Shown: positions 14,681 through 23,346 of the stretch, in pieces
How positions within the stretch are numbered: the stretch's first letter is position 1
Layout: each line of letters begins with the position of its first letter
Assembly (NCBI GenBank): GCA_000421065.1
Contig: ATWD01000001.1
Coordinates: 2,596,001-2,660,000, forward strand
DNA: 64,000 bases
Reading direction: 5' to 3'
Source of the DNA: Acidobacteriaceae bacterium TAA 166
Lineage (GTDB): Bacteria; Acidobacteriota; Terriglobia; Terriglobales; Acidobacteriaceae
Position numbers and translations under genes: made by a program
The notes under the pieces: model-generated
The model's input: the letters and a program-made list of their open reading frames with translations, nothing else
Told to the model about the DNA's origin: nothing
Database searches by the model: none

Positions 14681-17173
14681 CTACTCCGTCCTGAGCGCGA
14701 CCACCGGCTCGATCTCCGCGGCATAGCGCGCCGGAAAGTAGCTGGCGGCCAGCGCGCAGAGGACCAGCGTCAGCGCCACAGCCACCGCTCCCAGAGCATC
14801 CCACGCGCTAAAGCGATAACCAAGCCACGTCGTCAGAGCTCGCCCGGAGAAGCCCGCAAGAATCGCCCCCAACGAGACTCCGAAGCCGAGCAGCAGAACC
14901 GCGTGGCGGAAGACGATCCAGAGAATCACGTCCTTCTGCGCTCCCAGCGCGATGCGCAGGCCGAACTCGCGCGTGCGTTGGCTGACCGTATAGGCGAGCA
15001 AACCGTAGATTCCCGCAACCGCGATGATGAGGCCCGAGAGAGCGAATAGACCGAGCAGGCGGGCGGCGAAGACCTGGTTGCCGAGCGAGTCGTCTACCAC
15101 CTGCTGCATGGTCTGGGTGCCGTTCAGCGCGGCATCGGGCGCGAGATCGCGCACGACACGGTTCAGACTCTGAATCATCGTCGCGGGTTCGAGCGAAGAT
15201 CGCACCGCCACATTCATATAGAAGTTGCTGAGAATTGGGTAGAGATCGTCGGCCGGCGTAATCTGCATCAGGTTGTAGTGAATCTCCGGCAGCGGAGGCT
15301 GACCCAGCGACTTCTGCGGACTGTCGTCGACCACGCCGACAATCGTCGCCCACTGACGGTCGCCCTTATCGTTCAGGCGCACCTGCTGTCCGATGGGATC
15401 TTCCTTCGCAAGAAAGCGCTGGACGAAGGCGTGGTTGACGATGGCCGCCGGAGGAGCCGAGGCATCGTCGCCGGCGGCGAAGAAGCGTCCGCGCAGAAGC
15501 CGGATCCCCATGGTCGAGAAGTAATCTCCAGTGGTGCCACGCGCCTGCGCGTTTGCCCTGACGCTCTGCTCCGGCTTGGGATGATGGGCGAGCTCGACGG
15601 TCATGTTGAAGTCCCAGTTGCCCTGCAGCGGACGGACGGTCGTCAGCCCGGAAGACTGCACGCCGGGCAGCGAACGGACCTGATCGAGCAGAGGGGTCCA
15701 GAGCGTTTGGGCGATGGAAGGCGCAGCTTGCTGTGGGTTCGTCTCGCTCGAAAAAGGTCCACCGAGGTAGGAGCGGTTGGGAAGATAGATCTCGCCCGTC
15801 ACCACCTGCCCGGCGACGAAGCCGGTGTGCGTGTGACGCAGCGAGAGCAGCGTCCGCACCATCAGCGATGCTCCGACCAGCAGCGTCAGGGTGAGAGCGA
15901 TCTCGCCGACCACCAGGCCGTCGCGCCAGCGTGTCTGCCGGCGTGTGGCTCCGGTGGCCGTGGCTCCCTGGCGCAGGCCCTCCTGCGGCGCGACCCCGGT
16001 GGCGTTGAGCGCAGGCAGAAGGCCGAAGAGCATCGCCGAGAGGCAGGAGGCGGCGAAGAGGTAGGCGCAGACCTTCCCGTCGATGTGTACCTGGTCGCCG
16101 AAGATCAGCGCATTGGTGAGGTACTGCCGCAGAAGGTGCAGCGAGCCCGATGCCAGCGCCAGTCCCAGCGCTCCTCCCATCAGGCCGAGCAGAAGGCTCT
16201 CGGTAAGGAACTGGCGGATCAGGCGGCCGCGCTGCGCTCCCAGGGCGGCTCGAACCGCGACCTCGCGGCGGCGGTTGTTGCCCCGCGCCAGCAGAAGCCC
16301 GGCGACGTTGGCGCAGGCGATCAGCCACACCGCGATGACTGCGGCGTCGAGCGCGAGAATGGCCGGACGCGCGGAGCCGGTGACCACCTCGGAGTAGGAC
16401 CTGATCTGGATCGGGCTGACGGTCTCGTCCTTGGGGTACTCGCGCCGCAGCTGCTCGTGGATGGAGTTCATCTCGTGCGCCGCGTCGGCCACGGGAACGC
16501 CCGGTCGCAGACGGGCGACGACGCTCATGCTGGCGGAGGAGCGGTCCTCCAGCTGCTTATTGTCATTGGCCAGCGGAGTCCACAACGCATTGCCTCCGGT
16601 GTTGGCGGGGAAGGCGAAGCCGTCGGGCATCACCCCGATGACGGTATAGGGAGAGCCGTTGATCTTGACGTTGCGGCCGACAATCTGCGGGTCGGCGTGG
16701 TAGATCTCGCGCCAAAGCTGCGCCGTGAGGACGACGACACTCGACCGTCCCGGCTGGCTGTCGGCGGCGACGAAGGTGCGGCCCATCATCGGCTGGGCCT
16801 CGAGCATCTCGAAGAGATTTGGGCTGGAGACGATCTGCGCCACCAGCCGAGGCGTGGACACGCCGCCCAGCGTGGGGACCTGTTCGGTGTAGTACGCGAT
16901 CTGGCGGAAGGAGTGGCTGCGCGCCTGCCAGTCGCGGATGTCGAGCAGCGAGGTAGGAGCAAAGCCCCCGGACTCCGTGCTCGAGGCCATCTGGACAACC
17001 TCCTGAGCGCTGGGAAACGGCATCGACCGCAGCAGTACCTGGTCGACCACCGAGAACATGGCCGCGTTAACCCCGATCCCAAGGGCCAGCGTAAGGATCG
17101 CCGTCAGGGCGAAGACCGGAGCATTGCGAAGCTGGCGGGCGGCATACCGAAGATCCTGCAGGAGAACGCGCAT
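14681..17173 (-). CDS. ADOP-type ABC permease (MacB/FtsX-like)
   Basis: An 830-residue permease of the acidobacterial 'duplicated orphan permease' (ADOP) family: two MacB-periplasmic/FtsX units in one chain and no ATPase gene beside it. It starts MRVLLQDLRYAARQLRNAPV, the ADOP N-terminal signature, then a membrane helix ALTAILTLALGIGVNAAMFS. The MacB-like periplasmic domain has RTFVAADSQPGRSSVVVL. Further FtsX helix groups lie at about residues 280-420 and 700-830, the latter with REFGLRIALGAQKDVILWIV. GGAGGAG precedes the ATG at 17173. Members may export peptides or act in envelope signalling; the substrate is unknown. Confidence 0.92.
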   Translation of the reverse strand: MRVLLQDLRYAARQLRNAPVFALTAILTLALGIGVNAAMFSVVDQVLLRSMPFPSAQEVVQMASSTESGGFAPTSLLDIRDWQARSHSFRQIAYYTEQVPTLGGVSTPRLVAQIVSSPNLFEMLEAQPMMGRTFVAADSQPGRSSVVVLTAQLWREIYHADPQIVGRNVKINGSPYTVIGVMPDGFAFPANTGGNALWTPLANDNKQLEDRSSASMSVVARLRPGVPVADAAHEMNSIHEQLRREYPKDETVSPIQIRSYSEVVTGSARPAILALDAAVIAVWLIACANVAGLLLARGNNRRREVAVRAALGAQRGRLIRQFLTESLLLGLMGGALGLALASGSLHLLRQYLTNALIFGDQVHIDGKVCAYLFAASCLSAMLFGLLPALNATGVAPQEGLRQGATATGATRRQTRWRDGLVVGEIALTLTLLVGASLMVRTLLSLRHTHTGFVAGQVVTGEIYLPNRSYLGGPFSSETNPQQAAPSIAQTLWTPLLDQVRSLPGVQSSGLTTVRPLQGNWDFNMTVELAHHPKPEQSVRANAQARGTTGDYFSTMGIRLLRGRFFAAGDDASAPPAAIVNHAFVQRFLAKEDPIGQQVRLNDKGDRQWATIVGVVDDSPQKSLGQPPLPEIHYNLMQITPADDLYPILSNFYMNVAVRSSLEPATMIQSLNRVVRDLAPDAALNGTQTMQQVVDDSLGNQVFAARLLGLFALSGLIIAVAGIYGLLAYTVSQRTREFGLRIALGAQKDVILWIVFRHAVLLLGFGVSLGAILAGFSGRALTTWLGYRFSAWDALGAVAVALTLVLCALAASYFPARYAAEIEPVVALRTE

Positions 17174-17333
17174 CTTCCTTGACTCCTCCACTTAGAGAAA
17201 TGGCACGTCCAGGGCCATCGCAAATGATCCAGAATCAATTGGTTACTGACTTCCTGCTGTTCGGAATCAGGAAGTGTTGTCCGTAAACGAACACCTATGC
17301 CCTGTCGATCACGCGAATCGGAATACAAAAACA

Positions 17334-17350
17334 GCGCTGCCGAGCAGGCC
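17334..17350. repeat. Inverted-repeat element, minimal fragment F
   Basis: GCGCTGCCGAGCAGGCC followed by ATCGCC: the outer 8-9 bases of both element ends fused. It lies 12 bases beyond the deacetylase stop. Confidence 0.65.
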
Positions 17351-17361
17351 ATCGCCTCTCA

Positions 17362-18114
17362 TTAATCATCCCAGTCATCAACCCCGACGAAGCGCAGATC
17401 AGGATAATAGACAAGTAGCTGTTCCACTGCCTCGACCGTTCCCATGCGCGAGGCGCCGAGGCCTTGTTCTCCCCCATCATGCAGCAGAAGATTGGTCGCG
17501 ACACCACGGGCCCGGTTGCGCTCGACACCAAGCTCGGCGCGGCGCAGGATGCTCCCCGCCTCCGTCTCCTTCCAGTCCATACACATCACGTTCCACTGCA
17601 CCGGCACCATTCCCATCTCGCGGGCGATGCGCAGTACGGCTGGCCTGCGAGCTCCATGCGGTGCGCGGAAGTAGCGGACCGGCTGCCCCAGGGCGTCTTC
17701 GATGGCGGCGGATGCTCCCACCAGCTCCTCGCGCACCCGGCGCTCGCTCTGCCAGGCCAGCCAGGGATGCGTCATGGTGTGATTGCCGACGATGTGTCCT
17801 GCGGCAGCGATCTGGCGCACCAGGTCCGGGCGCTGCCGCACGAACTCTCCAATTAGAAAAAAGGTCGCGCGAACATTGGCCCGGGCCAGCACCTCGAGCA
17901 GCCGCGGAGTTGCCGCGGGGTTGGGACCGTCGTCGAAGGTCAGGGCGACCTCATCCGGGCGCCGGGGAGCGATGAGGGTGGACCCAAAGAGCTGCGCTTC
18001 GGGCGAGAGCGCGGCCCAGACGAGGGTTCCGGCGATGGCGAGGCCCGCGGCTCCCGCCAGCGCGGCCACACCAGCCGTGGGCATGAGCCCGGCTGCCAGA
18101 GTCCCGGTCCTCAT
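17362..18114 (-). CDS. Polysaccharide deacetylase (NodB homology, CE4)
   Basis: The 250-residue enzyme should remove acetyl groups from N-acetylated sugars in the envelope or exopolysaccharide. A hydrophobic N-terminus (residues 7-32) anchors or exports it. The NodB domain starts VALTFDDGPNPAATPRLLEV (motif 1, catalytic Asp and metal Asp), continues ATFFLIGEFV and GHIVGNHTMTHPWLAW (motif 2, metal-binding HxxxH), then RYFRAPHGARRPAVL (motif 3), PVQWNVMCMDWKE (motif 4) and TNLLLHDGG (motif 5, catalytic His). All five are intact. It stands alone; the strand is shared with the upstream TolC-like gene but with a 366-base gap. Confidence 0.92.
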   Translation of the reverse strand: MRTGTLAAGLMPTAGVAALAGAAGLAIAGTLVWAALSPEAQLFGSTLIAPRRPDEVALTFDDGPNPAATPRLLEVLARANVRATFFLIGEFVRQRPDLVRQIAAAGHIVGNHTMTHPWLAWQSERRVREELVGASAAIEDALGQPVRYFRAPHGARRPAVLRIAREMGMVPVQWNVMCMDWKETEAGSILRRAELGVERNRARGVATNLLLHDGGEQGLGASRMGTVEAVEQLLVYYPDLRFVGVDDWDD

Positions 18115-18220
18115 CGCACACTCCTCCCTGGTTCCATCCTCTCATCCTGCCGAAGGGGTCAGAGGTCTCACTTCCAAAGCTTGCCTGATTACCTCTGATC
18201 AATGCCGTAGTCAAGAGAAA

Positions 18221-18236
18221 TGTTCCACGTGGAACA
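18221..18236. promoter_or_regulatory. parS: parS-like ParB/Spo0J binding site
   Basis: TGTTCCACGTGGAACA is a perfect 16-bp palindrome that matches the parS site used by chromosomal ParB proteins (the Pseudomonas form TGTTCCACGTGGAACA; the Bacillus form is TGTTTCACGTGAAACA). It lies in a noncoding gap, 107 bases upstream of the deacetylase start, not in a gene. No parA or parB is in the window. Clustering of parS near the origin is known for many bacteria, so the region may be origin-proximal. Confidence 0.75.
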
Positions 18237-18329
18237 CGAAAAATCAACCACAGGCTGAGACCATTCTGTGCCGACGTGAAAGATTCATAGAACGAATAAC
18301 GATCAGACTGTATTGACCGGTTCAAGACG

Positions 18330-18479
18330 ATGGCCTGCCGGCCCACTACGCGGGGGCGCACCCTTCGGAACGTGGGTACTTCCCCTTCGGGTCGGGCCCC
18401 GTTGGTCGCTTATGAAAATTTTCGGGCGACCAACGGGAGGACCATGACGAAGCCGGTATACAGGTCACGAAGTGACCCG
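18330..18479. repeat. Large inverted-repeat element, copy G
   Basis: Starts GATGGCCTGCCGGCCCACTACGCG and has the core GGCCCCGTTGGTCG / CGACCAACGGGAGG around an ATGAAAATTTTC loop. The right arm ends GGTCACGAAGTGACCCG and lacks the GCAGCGCC end. It abuts the stop codon of the TolC-like gene (18481). Confidence 0.88.
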
Positions 18480-18480
18480 T

Positions 18481-19938
18481 CTAGCGTCCCAGGTAGACCT
18501 TGTATTGGGTCTCGACCACACCGGTGCTGCGCGCGAGCGTCAGCTTGGCCTGATTGTATTGATAGAGCGTCTCCACCAGCTGGGTCTGGGCGTTGGCCAG
18601 CGTCGCCTCGGCCTGCACTACGGGAAGATTGTCGTCGACCCCGGCGGCGTAACGATCGTTCGTATCCTGCAGGGCCTGCGTGGCGAGCTCGACGCTCGAC
18701 CGGGCCACCTTCACCTTCTCGTTGGCCGCGTCGACGTCCAGCATCGCCGACCGGATCTGCTGCTCGATGGTGACCTTCAGGCTCTGGATCTGCTGGCGAA
18801 GTCCCATCAGCTGGGCCCGGGCGACCTCACGCTCGCCGCGAAGCTGGCCCTCCTGAAAGATGGGGAAGGAGAGCTTGCCAGTGGCGCTGAAGACACCGTG
18901 ATAGAGGCCGTGGGTCTCGCCCAGAACGCCATAGTATCCGTCGAAGGAGAGCGAGGGCAGGCGTTCGAACTTGACCGCCTTCTCGGCGCGGTCGGCGAGC
19001 TCCATCTGGGACTCGAGACTACGCAGGTCCTTGCGCCGCTCGAATGCGATGGTCATGGCCTGCTCGATCGGAAGCGTGGCGAACTCGGAGTAGGGCGCGG
19101 CATCGGTCAGGGCCAGCTCCTGCTCGGCAGGCAGCCCCATCAGTCGATTGAGCGCGATCTTGTCCTTGGCGAATGCGTTCTCATCGTTGATGAGGGTCTG
19201 CTGCTGGGTCTGCATCTGCACCCGGGCACGCAGCGTGTCGAGATGGACTCCCACGCCGGCCTCCTGCGAGGCGGTCGCCTGTTGAAACGCGACCTCGTCG
19301 GCCTTGAGCAGGGCGCGGGCGTTCTCGATCTCCGAAGCATCGGCGACGGCGCGAAGATACTGCGTGCCCACGTTGAGGGCTACATTGCCGCGCTCGTTGA
19401 GTGTGGTCCAGGAAGCAGCCTCGTCGGCATGCTGCGCGGCACGGTACAGATAGTAGGCCGGGACATTGAAGAGCTGCTGCGAGAGATTGATCTGGGCCGA
19501 GGTGACATCCACCTTGACGATGGTGGGAATGATGGTGCCCGCGGGAACTCCGGGAATGGAAATGTCTTGAAAGATGCTGGGGTTGAAGCCAAGGGCTGCG
19601 AGGTTGGTCTCCTGGGTCGAGGTCTTCGCCTGCGCGGTCAGGCTGGGAAGAAGGTTGTTCTTCACCTGCAGGACCTGCCCGTGCACGGCACGCTGGTTCT
19701 GGAGATCGAGCACAATCTGAATGTTGTGCTGCAGACCACGAGCGATGGCGTCGTCGATTGAGAGCGGGAGCGCTCCAGGAGTCGCCCGCTCGACCGCGAC
19801 GTTGCCCGCGAGGCGGGTGACGGGAGCGACGTTCGGCTCAGGCGCGGGAGGAAGATCCTCGGGCTTTGACTGCTGCGCCAGCGAGCTGGAGGCCATGGCC
19901 GCACTCAGCATCGCAACGGCCAGACACTTGCTTTTCAT
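18481..19938 (-). CDS. TolC-family outer-membrane efflux protein
   Basis: A 485-residue outer-membrane factor that should form the exit duct of a tripartite pump or type I secretion system. A signal peptide (CLAVAMLSAAMASSSLAQ) leads into DDAIARGLQHNIQIVLDLQN, the family's first helix. Two OEP repeats follow, with long coiled coils such as EIENARALLKADEVAFQQA and RYAAGVDDNLPVVQAEATL. It ends with TLARSTGVVETQYKVYLGR. No RND or membrane-fusion partner is adjacent. An ATG at 19962 adds eight residues; neither start has a clear ribosome-binding site. Repeat copy G touches its stop. Confidence 0.9.
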   Translation of the reverse strand: MKSKCLAVAMLSAAMASSSLAQQSKPEDLPPAPEPNVAPVTRLAGNVAVERATPGALPLSIDDAIARGLQHNIQIVLDLQNQRAVHGQVLQVKNNLLPSLTAQAKTSTQETNLAALGFNPSIFQDISIPGVPAGTIIPTIVKVDVTSAQINLSQQLFNVPAYYLYRAAQHADEAASWTTLNERGNVALNVGTQYLRAVADASEIENARALLKADEVAFQQATASQEAGVGVHLDTLRARVQMQTQQQTLINDENAFAKDKIALNRLMGLPAEQELALTDAAPYSEFATLPIEQAMTIAFERRKDLRSLESQMELADRAEKAVKFERLPSLSFDGYYGVLGETHGLYHGVFSATGKLSFPIFQEGQLRGEREVARAQLMGLRQQIQSLKVTIEQQIRSAMLDVDAANEKVKVARSSVELATQALQDTNDRYAAGVDDNLPVVQAEATLANAQTQLVETLYQYNQAKLTLARSTGVVETQYKVYLGR

Positions 19939-20078
19939 GGAGAGACAGGGCTTCACTTTCATCCGAGGTCGAAGGTCTGATCTTTTTGATTCACCTGCTT
20001 TAGATTACCGGGTGGCAGGAGGGGTTGCGAAAATCTGCCCGGAAATCGGCAGGGGCAAGATTTCCAGCAAAAGATTCT

Positions 20079-20112
20079 GGCCTGCTGGCCGGGCCCCCTG
20101 CGCGGCAGCGCC
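20079..20112. repeat. Inverted-repeat element, end-only copy H
   Basis: GGCCTGCTGGCCGGGCCCCC then TGCGCGGCAGCGCC. It lies in the divergent gap between the TolC-like and DsbA-like genes, thus upstream of both, unlike most copies. Confidence 0.82.
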
Positions 20113-20198
20113 TGTCCGGAAAACAACACGGAATGATCGACCCAAGGCCGGGGGAATTGCCCTAAAATACAAACAAAGGCCTTATGCGTCCAACCACC

Positions 20199-20882
20199 AT
20201 GAACCGCATCGTTCTCGCCGTCACTTTGCTTGCCGCCTTCTGCCTTCCGGCCGCGGCGCAGTACTCCGCTCCACCCAACAGCGGCAACGCCTTCAAGGAC
20301 ACCGCGATGCTGAAGCCGCCGGCTGGAGCGAAGGTCGCGATCTTCAAGTTTGAGGACCTGGAGTGCCCGGCCTGCGCGCACGCCTATCCGATCGTCCACG
20401 CGGCAGCCGATCGCTACAAGATTCCGATCGTTCGGCACGACTTCCCCCTGAAGATGCACATCTGGAGCATGGACGCGGCGATTACCGCACGCTATCTGCA
20501 GGACAAGGTCTCCCCGGCCACCGCTGAGGAGTTTCGCGGAGCCGTCTTCGCGGCCCAGCAGTCCATCGCCTCCAAGGAGGACCTGGCCAACTTCACGCGG
20601 CGCTTCTTCCAGTCACACAAGCTGAACCAGCCCTTCGTGATCGATCCGACCGGCCTGTTCGCCGCCGAGGTGAGCTCGGATTACACGCTGGGCGAGCGCA
20701 TCGGCATCTCCCAGACACCCACCATCTGGGTGGTGACGCAGAAGACCTGGGTGCAGGTGACGGACATGAACCAGCTCTACGCGACCATCGACAACCTGGA
20801 ATCGCAGGTCGCGGCTAACACGCCGGGAACCAACGCCGCGGGGAACTCCAAGCTGCGGCATGCTACGGGAGTCCAGAGGTAG
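20199..20882 (+). CDS. DsbA-like exported thioredoxin-fold protein
   Basis: A 227-residue exported protein: signal peptide MNRIVLAVTLLAAFCLPAAA, then a thioredoxin-fold domain with the active site ECPACAHAYP (Cys56-x-x-Cys59). A helical insert holds WSMDAAITARYLQDK, and the cis-Pro loop is GISQTPTIWVV. The CPAC dipeptide is common in DsbA/DsbG-like thiol oxidoreductases of Acidobacteriota. It probably makes or isomerises disulfides in exported proteins. The frame starts at 20184, but the signal peptide favours 20199. A strong hairpin follows 27 bases after the stop. Confidence 0.85.
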   Translation: MNRIVLAVTLLAAFCLPAAAQYSAPPNSGNAFKDTAMLKPPAGAKVAIFKFEDLECPACAHAYPIVHAAADRYKIPIVRHDFPLKMHIWSMDAAITARYLQDKVSPATAEEFRGAVFAAQQSIASKEDLANFTRRFFQSHKLNQPFVIDPTGLFAAEVSSDYTLGERIGISQTPTIWVVTQKTWVQVTDMNQLYATIDNLESQVAANTPGTNAAGNSKLRHATGVQR

Positions 20883-20909
20883 TCCGGTAGAACATCAATC
20901 TTGTAATCA

Positions 20910-20939
20910 AAAGAGGGACGATCGCGATCGTCCCTCTTT
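20910..20939 (+). terminator. Perfect 30-bp palindrome, probable terminator
   Basis: AAAGAGGGACGATCG pairs perfectly with CGATCGTCCCTCTTT, followed by CTTTAAGG. It lies between the DsbA-like gene and the CE12 esterase gene. Being a perfect palindrome with A and T flanks, it could act in both directions. Confidence 0.8.
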
Positions 20940-20957
20940 CTTTAAGGGGCTTCCGGC

Positions 20958-22232
20958 ATGAGAGGTGGGTTGGGGTGGTTGCTGTTGTGCGTGGCCGCGG
21001 CTCGAGCCTCGGCGGCCCCGGTCGTCTTTGAGTGCGGTGGACAGGGGGCGGCCTCATTCAGCGATACAAAGTCCAGCGCTGCCGGCTCGTCCTCGCCGGG
21101 CTTCGATCTGGCCGCTCCTCCCACGAGCCAGACCAGGGCGGGCTGCTCGAGCGATGCTCCCTTCTTCGTCTCCTTTCCCGCGACCGACGGCAACTACCGA
21201 GTTACGGTCGAGCTGGGAGGAGAGACGCAGGCAAAGACGACGGTTCGCGCGGAGTCGCGCCGCCTGATGATCGAACAACAGGAGACCAAAGCGGGCAGAT
21301 ACGTCACCGACAGCTTCGTGGTGAACGTTCGTACGCCCAAGATTGCGGGAACGGACCACAGCGTTCACCTGAAGCCGCGCGAGATCGGCGCTCTGGACTG
21401 GGATCAGAAGCTGACGCTGGAGTTCAACGGCGAGCATCCTTCGGTGCGGAAGATCACGGTAGAGCCGGTGACAGACGTGGCCACGGTCTATCTCGCGGGC
21501 GATTCGACCGTCGTCGATCAGGACAAGGAGCCGTGGGCGGCGTGGGGGCAGATGCTGCCGCGTTTCTTTAGCGACCGTATTTCAATTGCAAATCATGCGG
21601 AGTCGGGCGAAACCATCAAGTCGTTCGAGACGGAGCTGCGCTGGGAGAAGCTGTTCACGACCATTAAATCCGGCGACTATCTTCTGGTGCAGTTCGCGCA
21701 CAACGACCAGAAGTCCGGCCGTGGCTACGTTCCGGCCGAGACCGAGTACACCGACCTGGTAAAGAAGTACGTCGCCAGGGCTCGCTCTCTCGGGGCGCAT
21801 CCGATTCTCGTCACCAGCATGAATCGGCGCAGCTTCGACGATGCGGGGAAGATTACGGATACGCTTGCGCCTTACCCGCAGGCGCTGCGCAGGATTGCGC
21901 AGGAGGAGAAGCTTCCGCTGATCGACCTGAACGCGATAAGCAAGACGATGTGGGAGAAGATGGGACCGGATGGCACGCTGAAGGCCTTCGTCCACTATCC
22001 GGCCAACAGCTTTCCCGGCCAGACCGAGGAGTTGAAGGATAATACCCACTTCAACAGTTATGGAGCGTATGAGCTGGCGCGGTGCGTAGTGGAGTCAATG
22101 CGTGGACAGAAGCTTCCGCTGGCGTCAGAGCTGCGGCCCCACCTTGCGAAATTCAACCCCGCGCATCCGGATGCGCCATTTACTCTTCCCGTAAGCCCGA
22201 TGGCGGATACGACTACCCCTTACGGACGGTAA
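20958..22232 (+). CDS. Rhamnogalacturonan acetylesterase-like protein (CE12, SGNH)
   Basis: A 424-residue exported esterase that likely deacetylates pectin (rhamnogalacturonan). A signal peptide (GWLLLCVAAARASA) is followed by an N-terminal beta-sandwich of about 140 residues. The SGNH domain starts VYLAGDSTVVDQDKEPWAAW with nucleophile Ser183, has ANHAESGETIKSF (block II), VQFAHNDQKSG (block III, HND) and ends with DNTHFNSYGAYELA (Asp361, His364). This matches family CE12. It follows the terminator at 20910 by 18 bases, so it probably has its own promoter or reads through. Confidence 0.9.
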   Translation: MRGGLGWLLLCVAAARASAAPVVFECGGQGAASFSDTKSSAAGSSSPGFDLAAPPTSQTRAGCSSDAPFFVSFPATDGNYRVTVELGGETQAKTTVRAESRRLMIEQQETKAGRYVTDSFVVNVRTPKIAGTDHSVHLKPREIGALDWDQKLTLEFNGEHPSVRKITVEPVTDVATVYLAGDSTVVDQDKEPWAAWGQMLPRFFSDRISIANHAESGETIKSFETELRWEKLFTTIKSGDYLLVQFAHNDQKSGRGYVPAETEYTDLVKKYVARARSLGAHPILVTSMNRRSFDDAGKITDTLAPYPQALRRIAQEEKLPLIDLNAISKTMWEKMGPDGTLKAFVHYPANSFPGQTEELKDNTHFNSYGAYELARCVVESMRGQKLPLASELRPHLAKFNPAHPDAPFTLPVSPMADTTTPYGR

Positions 22233-22238
22233 GGATAG

Positions 22239-22255
22239 GCGCTGCAGCGCAGGCC
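22239..22255. repeat. Inverted-repeat element, minimal fragment I
   Basis: GCGCTGCAGCGCAGGCC, six bases after the CE12 stop, between two convergent genes. It contains the palindrome GCGCTGCAGCGC. Confidence 0.55.
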
Positions 22256-22264
22256 TACCCGTAG

Positions 22265-22432
22265 TTACTTCGCAGCGTCCCGCTCCAAAACCAAGCGCGC
22301 GTCTTCGAGGTTGCAGGCTTCGCCATCGATGACGAACTCGTAGTCCCCCGCGTTGGACGGAACTGCATGAACATCTTGAACGGTGTGGCCGTTATCGCGA
22401 AGCTGTTTGACGATCAGATCGATGTCTACCAT
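22265..22432 (-). CDS. Small hypothetical protein, 55 residues
   Basis: Reading the minus strand from ATG at 22432 to TAA gives 55 codons with no interruption: it starts MVDIDLIVKQLRDNGHTVQD, continues VHAVPSNAGDYEFVID and ends LEDARLVLERDAAK. The composition is that of a folded protein: an N-terminal amphipathic helix, a strand (YEFVIDG), then a C-terminal helix. It fills the gap between the CE12 gene and the DUF1080 gene and shares strand with the latter, 39 bases downstream of its stop. I do not recognise the family, and no clear ribosome-binding site is visible. Confidence 0.55.
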   Translation of the reverse strand: MVDIDLIVKQLRDNGHTVQDVHAVPSNAGDYEFVIDGEACNLEDARLVLERDAAK

Positions 22433-22471
22433 GCGATTTTAGATGCGAACCTGTGCGCGTCGATTGCCCGT

Positions 22472-23233
22472 CTACTTCGAGGCGGGAAGCTCGCGGACCT
22501 TGACGTTGCGGAAGGAGACGGGGAAGCCGTGGTCCTGCAGCAGGATGTATCCGTCGTGGGATTCGCCGAAGTTGGGCCAGACGTGGTATTTGCTGTCGGC
22601 GACCAGCTTGCGGAACTGCGGGGTGAAGCGCTCGTACTCGAGAACCTTCACGCCGTTGAGCCAGTGCTCGCCGTGGGCTCCGCAAACGACGATGCGCGCA
22701 GTGTTCCACTCGCCGATGGGACGGACGGGCTTGTTCTTCGCCGCCGGAATCATGTCGTAGAGCGAGGCTTCGGTGCGGTCGCCGCCCTGGCCCAGCTTGG
22801 CATCGGGGTGAACGGAGTCGTCGAGGATCTGGTACTCGAAGCCGATGGCCGAGCCCTCGCCCTTGTTCAGGTCGGGATCGACGAAGTACTTGATGCCGCT
22901 GTTGGCTCCCCTGGTGATTTTGAAGTCGACGCTCAGCTCGAAGTTTTCGTACTTGCGCGTGGTGATGATGTCGCCGGCGTTGCCGCCCTCCTCGCCGCCG
23001 TGCTCGGTGACGTTGATCATGCCGTCCTTGACCTCCCAGCCTGCGGAGGGAAAGGCCTGGCTGTGAACGGATCGCCAGCCGTCGGTGGTCTTGCCGTCGA
23101 ACAGAAGATGCCAGCCGGCGGCCTTCTCCTTGGCGGTGAGGGTGTTGGGCGCGGTCTGGGCGATGGCGGGAAGCGAGAGGCTGATGGCGGCGGCGAGAAG
23201 AACAGAGGTACGAGTAAATACGGAAATCAGCAT
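22472..23233 (-). CDS. DUF1080 (3-keto-disaccharide hydrolase-type) exported protein
   Basis: A 253-residue exported protein with signal peptide ([17 protein letters not shown]) and a concanavalin-like DUF1080 domain. Signature parts are [59 protein letters not shown] and [20 protein letters not shown]. The family is common in Acidobacteriota, Planctomycetota and Bacteroidota; some members cleave 3-keto-glycosides, but most are uncharacterised. The neighbouring CE12 esterase suggests a role in plant polysaccharide breakdown, which is inference. Confidence 0.9.
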   Translation of the reverse strand: MLISVFTRTSVLLAAAISLSLPAIAQTAPNTLTAKEKAAGWHLLFDGKTTDGWRSVHSQAFPSAGWEVKDGMINVTEHGGEEGGNAGDIITTRKYENFELSVDFKITRGANSGIKYFVDPDLNKGEGSAIGFEYQILDDSVHPDAKLGQGGDRTEASLYDMIPAAKNKPVRPIGEWNTARIVVCGAHGEHWLNGVKVLEYERFTPQFRKLVADSKYHVWPNFGESHDGYILLQDHGFPVSFRNVKVRELPASK

Positions 23234-23285
23234 GGGCGATCAGGATACTGGATCGCAACACAGATGGAAAAGATTTCTTTGGGCA

Positions 23286-23317
23286 GCGCTGCCGCGCGTG
23301 GGCCCGGCCGGCAGGCC
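23286..23317. repeat. Inverted-repeat element, end-only copy J
   Basis: GCGCTGCCGCGCGTGGGCCC followed by GGCCGGCAGGCC. Short copy without core, 29 bases beyond the next minus-strand stop. Confidence 0.82.
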
Positions 23318-23346
23318 TGCCTAGCCCAGCAGTCGCGGGTAGGAAC

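Noticed and set aside
15278..17182. 634-residue plus-strand frame opposite the ADOP permease
   Set aside because: Antisense shadow; the minus strand has an intact permease family match over the same bases.
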